From positions 1 through 20,310 of IMG/VR virus record IMGVR_UViG_3300006793_000388: a stretch of DNA of 20,310 bases. One strand, given 5' to 3'. Position 1 is the first letter of the stretch; each line of letters begins with the position of its first letter. Made by a program: the position numbers and the translations under genes. Of this stretch, positions 15,090 through 20,310 are shown in pieces. This DNA is from a virus. The notes beneath the pieces were generated by a model. That model did not search any database and was not told the DNA's origin. It saw only the letters and a list, made by a program, of their open reading frames with translations.

Positions 15090-15770
15090 TTAAATGATTT
15101 TGCCGCCAGATTTAATGTATTTCATACGCTTTACCGAATCCATTGCATCAAAATCTGATCGACTTACTTGTTTGGTATCCCCAGCCCCGCTGCTTCCACC
15201 TGTTGCGCCACCCCCAGCGGCTTGTGACCCGTCAACCAAAAACGGGTATTCCGCCTTAATTGATTGTGTCAATTCTTCCACACTACTAACGGTCAAGTTA
15301 CCATTAGTATCTAAAACTCGTACCTCACCATCTACCAAAGATAGACGCGAAGATATTTGCTGCGACAACAAGTTGGCTCTGGCTGCATCCTTTGTAAGCG
15401 ATGCGGCAACTTTACTTGCCTGACCTTCCACCTGTTGCTGCTGTAAATTAGCCTTTAAAGTCGCTAACTCGTCAGCCGCCTTCTGTCGCTCTGACTCAGA
15501 ACTGTTGTATAACTGCTCAAAGTCGTTTGCCTTTCTTAGCTTTTCAGCCGTTTCTTGCCTTGCTAGTTCTTCTGCTTCGAGAGCCTTTTGCTGTACCGTT
15601 TTCTTTTCAGTTAGCAATTCGTCAATCTTACGCTTCAAACCACTTACATCTTCTTTCGGTACACCGTCTACATTCAATGTATAGCCATCTTCGCCCTGCG
15701 AATATAACCCCTTAACTGAATCGTCTAACGTATCGAAACTTTCTTCACTCACTTTGTATTGAATAGTCAT
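15090..15770 (-). CDS. Head scaffolding protein (226 aa)
   Basis: The product fits an internal scaffold that guides coat assembly and is then released or degraded. It lies between portal and coat, the standard place. Residues about 40-115 form a strong coiled coil rich in Glu, Lys, Gln and Ala (LKRKIDELLTEKKTVQQKAL). A small folded region follows (LLSQQISSRLSLVDGEVRVL), then a Gly/Ser linker (AAGGGATGGSSGAG), and a short basic C-terminus (MKYIKSGGKII) of the kind that binds coat protein in other scaffolds. No protease motif is visible. The ATG has an AGGGG ribosome site. Confidence 0.85.
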   Translation of the reverse strand: MTIQYKVSEESFDTLDDSVKGLYSQGEDGYTLNVDGVPKEDVSGLKRKIDELLTEKKTVQQKALEAEELARQETAEKLRKANDFEQLYNSSESERQKAADELATLKANLQQQQVEGQASKVAASLTKDAARANLLSQQISSRLSLVDGEVRVLDTNGNLTVSSVEELTQSIKAEYPFLVDGSQAAGGGATGGSSGAGDTKQVSRSDFDAMDSVKRMKYIKSGGKII

Positions 15771-15796
15771 CTATAACCCCTAGTTATAAAAATGTC

Positions 15797-15809
15797 GTCA
15801 CCCTGTGAC
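15797..15809. other. Small hairpin between portal and scaffold genes
   Basis: GTCAC, a 3-base loop, then GTGAC form a perfect 5-bp inverted repeat. On the minus strand it is followed by GACATTTTTAT, so it could act as a weak terminator or an mRNA processing hairpin. The stem is short; confidence is low. Confidence 0.35.
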
Positions 15810-15817
15810 AATTGGTT

Positions 15818-17272
15818 CTATATATCACTCTCATCTTCAGATGTCAAAGACTCTTGATCTTCTTCATCTAATTCAGGCTCAATTTCAGGTTCTTCTGGAA
15901 TTTTCGCCATTTCTGCCGCCAGCTCAGCGTCAATATCTTCATTAGTGCGACCGTCTTTAACAATGCCTTGCTGTCGAGCAAGTTCTTGCATATCAGACTT
16001 CGCAATAATGTTGCCTTCGTTCAACTGCATAGCAGCCATAAGCATTTGTGGGTCTGCAACGTCATCGAAGAACTTAGTGTTTAGGATAAAGGTTGGTTCC
16101 TGACTTGCACCCATAAACATACCGCACCATTCGATGCAGGTCTTAATGCCTTCGGACACATTATCCGCAATAGTAGTTAGGATAGAAGTTTCGCCAGCTT
16201 GCTCGATTAGACTTTGTGTCGCGGTCTTAGCTGCGCCGATTTCAATCATTCTTGCGCCAAGTTTTCGCATTTGCTCTTCTTTGCGAGCCATTAACCTGTC
16301 AGCTAACTGGTTTTCAGAAGCCTGTACAACAGAAAAGCCACCAGAATCACCTAAAAAGTGTCCAGCCATCGAGCCAACGGTAATTCCATCAGGGTTAGCC
16401 TCTTGGAACTGACTTAAGGACATAGTTGATGACACGCCAAGCGTTAATTGACCGTGAACAAAGCAGTTTTCTTCTAAATCGGCTGAATTTCTGTAATGTG
16501 CAATGTTAATGTGGCCAATATCACCAAGTGGCGGTACGTCAACGGTGGTGTCGTTATTTTCTGAGCCAATAATAAACAAAGGGATAAAATCAAACGTAGT
16601 TCCATCGGCTTTTGTCGGGGTATACTCTTTAGTTATATTCTCATCATCTCTATATAACTGTTGTGTATATACACCATTCCTTAAGCGTAAAACTCGGTAC
16701 TGTTTTTGGGGTTCATAGCCAAACTCATCTTTATCTGCGTCATATTCTTCGCAAAGTACGGCTAGGGTTAGGATTTTTTGCCCATTAATGACTTCTACGC
16801 GCCAATTAATGAAGTTTTCAGCAGTGTAGCGGTTGATTGTGGCTTTTGGAGATAATCTATCAAATTCTTCAAGTGATAAACCCGATTCTACTTCGGGGTA
16901 GTCAACTAATAGACAGTGACGACCTTTACCGATGACTTCACCAGCTACATCTTTGGCTAAACTTGTTAAAGACTCGCCAGCACCGTCAGAGTTATCTTTT
17001 AGGTACTCGACTTGAGGTGGGAGTATACATTCAGGTTCATTTCTGAAGATTGCACCTGCTAAACCTTCTTTAGTTTTGCCCGTGAAGTTTACAAAGACGG
17101 CCCGCTCTAAATAATTGATGTAACGAGCGTCTTGGCGGCTAACGCCTTCCATCGGAGGAAGGTATTTAGTGTTAGCTTCTTTAATGGCACGCTGACCTTC
17201 ACAACAGTCCTCGATCATTTGCCATTCTTTAATGTAGGTAGAATACTCTGGGTTTTGTTGTTCAACACTCAT
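15818..17272 (-). CDS. Portal protein, DUF4055 type (484 aa)
   Basis: The product should form the dodecameric ring at the DNA-entry vertex. DUF4055-like features include YIKEWQMIEDCCEGQRAIKE, YLPPMEG, YLERAVFVNFTGKTKEGLAG, IFRNEP, the VIGKGRHCLLVDYPE strand and FIPLFIIGSENNDTTVDVPP. PLGDIGHINIAHYRNSADLE with QLTLGV is the conserved core. The C-terminus is very acidic (about residues 445-484), which may stay flexible inside the head. It starts 2 bases after the large terminase stop with little ribosome site, suggesting coupled translation, and lies in the usual terminase-portal-scaffold order. Confidence 0.9.
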   Translation of the reverse strand: MSVEQQNPEYSTYIKEWQMIEDCCEGQRAIKEANTKYLPPMEGVSRQDARYINYLERAVFVNFTGKTKEGLAGAIFRNEPECILPPQVEYLKDNSDGAGESLTSLAKDVAGEVIGKGRHCLLVDYPEVESGLSLEEFDRLSPKATINRYTAENFINWRVEVINGQKILTLAVLCEEYDADKDEFGYEPQKQYRVLRLRNGVYTQQLYRDDENITKEYTPTKADGTTFDFIPLFIIGSENNDTTVDVPPLGDIGHINIAHYRNSADLEENCFVHGQLTLGVSSTMSLSQFQEANPDGITVGSMAGHFLGDSGGFSVVQASENQLADRLMARKEEQMRKLGARMIEIGAAKTATQSLIEQAGETSILTTIADNVSEGIKTCIEWCGMFMGASQEPTFILNTKFFDDVADPQMLMAAMQLNEGNIIAKSDMQELARQQGIVKDGRTNEDIDAELAAEMAKIPEEPEIEPELDEEDQESLTSEDESDI

Positions 17273-17274
17273 AA

Positions 17275-18513
17275 TTAGATCACAAATCTGAACGGCACAG
17301 CCGCTATAGGTTTAATAATAGGTAGTTCGTGGGCAATAGGATAAGTCGCAGCGTCTATTAAGTGATCTAAACCACTCGTTTTATCGGGGACACCGTTATT
17401 ATCATACGTCAATTGCTCTAAACTACTTGACAATTCAGGACATTGCTCCGAATTTACCATAACTTGCAGTGAATCGAAAGCGGCGTTCGCTGCCATCACT
17501 CGATCTTTGATAAAAGGGTTCTTTTTGGGTGCTCTACACTCAAATCCAGCCGCTTCTAAGAGAGTTATGTCGGATATACTTGCATTAACTGTTTTTCTGC
17601 TCGCGCCAGAGGCATCTGGGTAGATAGCAATGTTGTGGTCGGGGAATTTAGAGTTCAAAGTGTGAATCATAGTCGGGGTATCGTAGATTCCCGTTAATTC
17701 TTTAACTGCGTGATAAACACCTTCACGATAAACGAATACGACAGCAGACATATTGGTTACGTTGAAATCCATTCCGACCATTAGGAAATCAAAGCGCGTA
17801 ATAACCTCTTCGCTCTCATTTTTATCACGGTTGTACCCGTTATATACCGTTCCTTGGGTTAAGTTGACGAATTCACCGTTAAGATAGGCAGATAACAAGT
17901 TACTAGGGTAAATAGCCTTCAAGTTATCCACATAATCGGCAGGAAGGTGCGGATTAGACATAGTTGGGGCTTGGATTAGCTCAAAGCCTTCTCTGGGGTC
18001 TTTTTTCCAGTATTTATAGACGAATTTGAAGCCTTCAGGGGTAGTGGTCACTCCGATTGTATTGGGTTCACCACTGGGTTTGATCTCACGGTTACGAGCC
18101 ATTATTGCGCGGAATGCAGCCGCAGCCTCAGATTCTTTGAGGGTGTCTAATTCGTCAATATCGGCATCTGCGTGGGCGTAACCGATGATTCTGTTGACGT
18201 TTTCCATAGATCGGAAGATGATCTTTCCATAATTGCCTAGATCAATGTAGTTAAGGGGTGATTTATGGAGTTTATAGGGTATTTTGAGTTCGGTGAGGAG
18301 TTCCTCGAAGCGAGGCCACGCAATCATACGAATCAAATCGTAGGTTGGCTCGTAGAAACCCCTATTGGTACTAGGGTTGCGGAGTTTACCGATGATGCAA
18401 CGCTGCACCGCAGCTTCTGTCTTTCCCGCCCCGAAGCCAGCAACTAACGCTGGGAACTTCGCCTTGGTATTGATATAATCGAACTGCGGTTTGGTTGGTA
18501 CTAACTTAGCCAT
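17275..18513 (-). CDS. terL: Terminase large subunit (412 aa)
   Basis: This is the ATP-driven packaging motor with a nuclease domain. The ATPase part shows Walker A at 26-32 (GFGAGKT), Walker B near 115-123 (ADADIDELD, with D120-E121 as the acidic pair), and a coupling motif at 153-161 (IGVTTTPEG). The RNase H-like nuclease part shows MDF at 248-250 (D249), YPDASG at 298-303 (D300) and LDHLIDAATY at 382-391 (D383/D387), the three acidic clusters that bind metal. The length is near the low end for the family but no motif is missing. GGAG lies 4-5 bases from the ATG. It follows the small terminase after a 40-base gap containing a hairpin. Confidence 0.95.
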   Translation of the reverse strand: MAKLVPTKPQFDYINTKAKFPALVAGFGAGKTEAAVQRCIIGKLRNPSTNRGFYEPTYDLIRMIAWPRFEELLTELKIPYKLHKSPLNYIDLGNYGKIIFRSMENVNRIIGYAHADADIDELDTLKESEAAAAFRAIMARNREIKPSGEPNTIGVTTTPEGFKFVYKYWKKDPREGFELIQAPTMSNPHLPADYVDNLKAIYPSNLLSAYLNGEFVNLTQGTVYNGYNRDKNESEEVITRFDFLMVGMDFNVTNMSAVVFVYREGVYHAVKELTGIYDTPTMIHTLNSKFPDHNIAIYPDASGASRKTVNASISDITLLEAAGFECRAPKKNPFIKDRVMAANAAFDSLQVMVNSEQCPELSSSLEQLTYDNNGVPDKTSGLDHLIDAATYPIAHELPIIKPIAAVPFRFVI

Positions 18514-18526
18514 AAAGCTCCCAAAA

Positions 18527-18551
18527 TCCCCGAAGGGGAGAAATTTTTTTT
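18527..18551 (+). terminator. Terminator-like hairpin between small and large terminase genes (plus-strand orientation)
   Basis: TCCCC and GGGGA form a 5-bp stem around GAA, followed on the plus strand by GAAA and eight Ts. Read from the minus strand, which carries the genes, there is a hairpin but only ATTTT after it. It could stop antisense transcription, or shape translation of the large terminase, whose ribosome site lies just beyond it. No plus-strand gene is seen that would need it. Confidence 0.4.
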
Positions 18552-18553
18552 AG

Positions 18554-18904
18554 CTATTCTGGAGCTACGATTTCGATATTTATGGGTTCAATACGCGATT
18601 GTTGGTCAATATCCATCTTATCGGTCTGACCTAATAGGTTTTTACCTAAGAATATCGCTAATTGGGTGTTTCCATCCATAGCCATCTCTAGCTGTTTGCG
18701 TCTAAGCCCTTTAATGGCTTCAAAGCGACCTCTATCAATGGCAGCCTTGAAATCGGGGTTATTTCTATACCGATCTTCTATAACATCTTCGGAGCAGTTA
18801 AAGAACTTACCCAACTCTATAAAGCTACAGTATGAACGAGATAACTCCTCTACCTCTACTAAGTCAAATTCAATCATAGGTCTGCCGCGTTTACGATCTG
18901 TCAT
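18554..18904 (-). CDS. terS: Terminase small subunit (116 aa)
   Basis: The product should recognise phage DNA and present it to the large subunit. It begins with a basic, AT-hook-like KRGRP (about residues 4-8), then a helix-turn-helix-type segment (CSFIELGKFFNCSEDVIEDR). NPDFKAAIDRGRFEAIKGLR, QLEMAMDGNTQLAIFLGKNL and LGQTDK form the helical and C-terminal parts seen in many small terminases. The size is typical of short small subunits. It lies immediately upstream of the large subunit. The initiation site is weak (only GAG near the ATG). Confidence 0.88.
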   Translation of the reverse strand: MTDRKRGRPMIEFDLVEVEELSRSYCSFIELGKFFNCSEDVIEDRYRNNPDFKAAIDRGRFEAIKGLRRKQLEMAMDGNTQLAIFLGKNLLGQTDKMDIDQQSRIEPINIEIVAPE

Positions 18905-19059
18905 CTCAATTATCCGTTAAAAATTTATGTGGTGTATTACCGCGCCGTCTATATCAATTCCATTCGGTGCACCCCCCCTCTCTTGCTCTCACTGATACCC
19001 GCTAGGCTTTATATGCGCGCGTATACGGGAGAATATCGGGCAAGCAATACGATTAGGCG

Positions 19060-19089
19060 AGTATATAGGGAAATCGCTTAGAAAGGCAA
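19060..19089 (-). promoter_or_regulatory. Candidate sigma70-like promoter for the late genes
   Basis: On the minus strand TTGCCT (19089-19084) is separated by 18 bases from TATACT (19065-19060); an alternative -10, TATATA, gives 16 bases. It lies downstream of the terminator at 19176-19202 and about 155 bases upstream of the small terminase start, where a late promoter is expected. Phage late promoters often need special activators, so this match is tentative. Confidence 0.35.
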
Positions 19090-19175
19090 TGGCGCGTTAT
19101 AGTTAAAAAGGTATTGTGGCGAATGCTCAAATATATATTTTAATGTTTTTGAGTTGATTTGGTTAAATAAAGGGC

Positions 19176-19202
19176 AAAAAAAAGCCGGCAATTAAACCGG
19201 CT
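19176..19202 (-). terminator. Intrinsic terminator after the right-end gene block
   Basis: On the minus strand AGCCGG, an 8-base loop, then CCGGCT form a perfect 6-bp GC-rich stem followed by eight Ts (19183-19176). It ends transcription coming from the small genes at the right before the packaging and structural genes. On the plus strand no T-tract follows, so it works in one direction. Confidence 0.88.
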
Positions 19203-19257
19203 GTTAAGTGTTTTGTTATATGTATTTATCTAATGGTGAAGGTGACAGACTCCAAAA

Positions 19258-19271
19258 AGTTAATGTTAACT
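19258..19271. repeat. Short inverted repeat, possible operator
   Basis: AGTTAA and TTAACT flank a 2-base spacer, a 6-bp perfect dyad in the non-coding stretch just after the small ORF at 19296-19388. It may be chance in AT-rich DNA. Confidence 0.25.
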
Positions 19272-19295
19272 TATCCGTTATCTAACCAGGGGACT

Positions 19296-19388
19296 TTAAT
19301 TGTCATCATTGAACAAAAAGTCAATTGATTGATATATAAAAACACATAACGCAATCATTCCTATAACTTGTTCTATATCAGTTAGCAT
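19296..19388 (-). CDS. Small hydrophobic peptide, unknown (30 aa)
   Basis: The ORF reads MLTDIEQVIGMIALCVFIYQ then SIDFLFNDDN and starts one base after the stop of the gene at 19390-19665. Residues about 8-25 are hydrophobic enough for one membrane span, with acidic ends. GGAG lies 8 bases before the ATG, a proper ribosome site, and a terminator follows about 95 bases downstream. These points support a real gene, although length alone would not. It could be a small membrane protein such as a holin-like or regulatory peptide, but I recognise no family. Confidence 0.5.
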   Translation of the reverse strand: MLTDIEQVIGMIALCVFIYQSIDFLFNDDN

Positions 19389-19389
19389 T

Positions 19390-19665
19390 TTAATGGCTCC
19401 AGTCTTTAGAGTCGCTAAGGAATTGTTCTAAATCCCGTTTGCGTTGTATGCGGTCAATAATAGCCAGTGATAGCGTTAACGCATCATATAGCGCCCGCTT
19501 ACTATTAAATAACGCGATAGACTCAAACCGCCCGCTTGCATTGCCGTTAGAGTCTAAACTATACGATTGCCCAAACTGACTATAACAGTAAGCCTTACGC
19601 CCTAGTTCTATGTTCAGCCGCTCAATTTGAGCCGCTATATCGTCTAATTTAATTCTATTTTTCAT
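19390..19665 (-). CDS. Hypothetical protein (91 aa)
   Basis: I do not recognise this protein. It begins MKNRIKLDDIAAQIERLNIE, has a short middle with Tyr, Ser and Gly (KAYCYSQFGQSYSLDSNGNA), and ends with a helical, charged part (ALYDALTLSLAIIDRIQRKR). There is no signal peptide or membrane span. The ATG follows an AAGGGCG ribosome site by 5 bases. It lies 23 bases after the preceding gene and one base before the small hydrophobic ORF, so the block is probably one transcript. A small accessory or early phage protein is likely. Confidence 0.6.
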   Translation of the reverse strand: MKNRIKLDDIAAQIERLNIELGRKAYCYSQFGQSYSLDSNGNASGRFESIALFNSKRALYDALTLSLAIIDRIQRKRDLEQFLSDSKDWSH

Positions 19666-19688
19666 AATATCGCCCTTGTATTATATCA

Positions 19689-19982
19689 TTAAACCGTTGA
19701 TTTTAGTGCATTTAACGGCGCTATATTCCTTGAAACATAGCCGCTTACTTTACCGCGATAAACTTTTAACTGGTTAGGTAAAAACGCGGGGTTAGTGGTA
19801 TTAAAATGAACCGTAAAGTTAACCGTTAACTCTCGCGGATATAGATTTTTTTCGTATGCATTGATATAAGTATCAATTATCTTGTGCGAATGATTCTTAC
19901 CGCGTGATTTAAAATTCGCGCCTATTCTTTCGAATAATGCGCCGTCTTTATGGAATACTTCAAAAATACAATAGTTAAACAT
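19689..19982 (-). CDS. Hypothetical protein (97 aa)
   Basis: I do not recognise this protein. It opens MFNYCIFEVFHKDGALFERI, continues with a basic stretch (GANFKSRGKNHSHKII) and then beta-like ELTVNFTVHFNTTNPAFLPN and LKVYRGKVSGYVSRNIAPLN. It has a positive charge overall but no known DNA-binding motif that I can see. AAGGGG lies 8 bases before the ATG. It starts 12 bases after the stop of the next gene to the right, which suggests an operon. It is probably a small early or accessory phage protein. Confidence 0.6.
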   Translation of the reverse strand: MFNYCIFEVFHKDGALFERIGANFKSRGKNHSHKIIDTYINAYEKNLYPRELTVNFTVHFNTTNPAFLPNQLKVYRGKVSGYVSRNIAPLNALKSTV

Positions 19983-19994
19983 AATAAAACCCCT

Positions 19995-20310
19995 TTATAG
20001 TAATGCCGCTAATTTGTTTAAAGTATTTACATTAAAGAAAAAATTATTTCTTTTTTCATCAATTGCGCGCGCTTTCTTATTGCTGCCTTTTCGCTTTAAA
20101 GTGCCTACCGCGCCCGCTATATCGTCAAAACGGTAGTCCGTTTTATCCATATCAATTAAGGGGATTCTATCAAGCGTTTTAGGGCGTTTATATTCGCCCT
20201 TAGTTTCCGCCGTGTTGATAGCTATAACGGTGTTTAAACCGCCATTAATAGCCGCTGCCGTATGCTTTAACGTGCGCGCATTGTTAGCACTACCGCTAAA
20301 GGTTAAATGA
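19995..20310 (-). CDS. Hypothetical protein, C-terminal part (start beyond right edge)
   Basis: An open frame enters from the right edge (first full codon CAT at 20309-20307) and runs 104 codons to TAA at 19995-19997. It reads HLTFSGSANNARTLKHTAAA, then INGGLNTVIAINTAE, KRPKTLDRIPLIDMDKTDYR, FDDIAGAVGTLKRKGSNKKA and ends NVNTLNKLAALL. The basic segment (about KRKGSNKKARAIDEKRN) might bind nucleic acid; that is only a guess. No other frame on the minus strand stays open here, and the next gene starts 12 bases further on. I recognise no family, and the start is unseen. Confidence 0.55.
   Translation of the reverse strand, partial: HLTFSGSANNARTLKHTAAAINGGLNTVIAINTAETKGEYKRPKTLDRIPLIDMDKTDYRFDDIAGAVGTLKRKGSNKKARAIDEKRNNFFFNVNTLNKLAALL

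Larger units (their letters stand above)
18905..19295. other. Non-coding stretch upstream of the packaging genes
   Basis: No credible gene is seen in about 390 bases. It contains a terminator (19176-19202), a candidate minus-strand promoter (19060-19089), a run of seven Cs next to the palindrome GGTGCACC (18966-18978), a GCGCGCGTATAC segment near 19015-19026, and an inverted repeat AGTTAA-TG-TTAACT at 19258-19271. Its place next to the small terminase gene makes it a candidate for a packaging (cos or pac) site, but I see no decisive mark. Confidence 0.5.

Noticed and set aside
18905-19295. tRNA or other structured RNA gene
   Set aside because: No cloverleaf-like arrangement or CCA-type end could be found by eye, and the only strong stem is the terminator.

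Overview
The window is the late structural module of a tailed double-stranded DNA phage (or prophage) with a long-tailed, siphovirus-type gene order. All recognisable genes lie on the minus strand, so transcription runs from right to left. Gene packing is tight, with ATGA and TAATG overlaps and clear Shine-Dalgarno sites, and the sequence is moderately AT-rich. The host cannot be read from the sequence. The fibre repeats and the small tail-side protein are of a style I associate with phages of aquatic Proteobacteria; that is an inference.

Right end (about 18905-20310): three small genes of unknown function, one cut by the window edge, then a 30-codon ORF with one hydrophobic segment. An intrinsic terminator (19176-19202) closes this block. 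About 390 bases without a recognisable gene (18905-19295) separate it from the packaging genes and hold a candidate promoter.

Head genes (13360-18904): small terminase, large terminase, DUF4055-type portal, coiled-coil scaffold, P22-type major coat protein, then the connector genes. The first connector gene carries an in-frame TAA at codon 52, so two ORFs (13684-13839 and 13360-13635) appear where the family has one protein. Head closure and HK97 gp10-like genes follow.

Tail genes (1-12643): tail terminator (DUF4128-like), major tail tube protein, the tail assembly chaperone pair, the 990-residue tape measure, a distal-tail-like protein, a 1094-residue hub protein with an N-terminal lectin-like domain, a 184-residue accessory protein, and a fibre of at least 900 residues that runs off the left edge. 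The chaperone pair is encoded by a -1 frameshift at AAATTTT (10772-10778); the extension frame has no start codon of its own.

Intrinsic terminator-like hairpins follow exactly the two genes whose products are needed in the most copies, the coat protein (13851-13903) and the tail tube (11138-11163). This suggests read-through attenuation sets the dose of the genes downstream. The points most worth checking are the interrupted connector gene, the frameshift, the fibre repeats, and the unknown genes at the right end.
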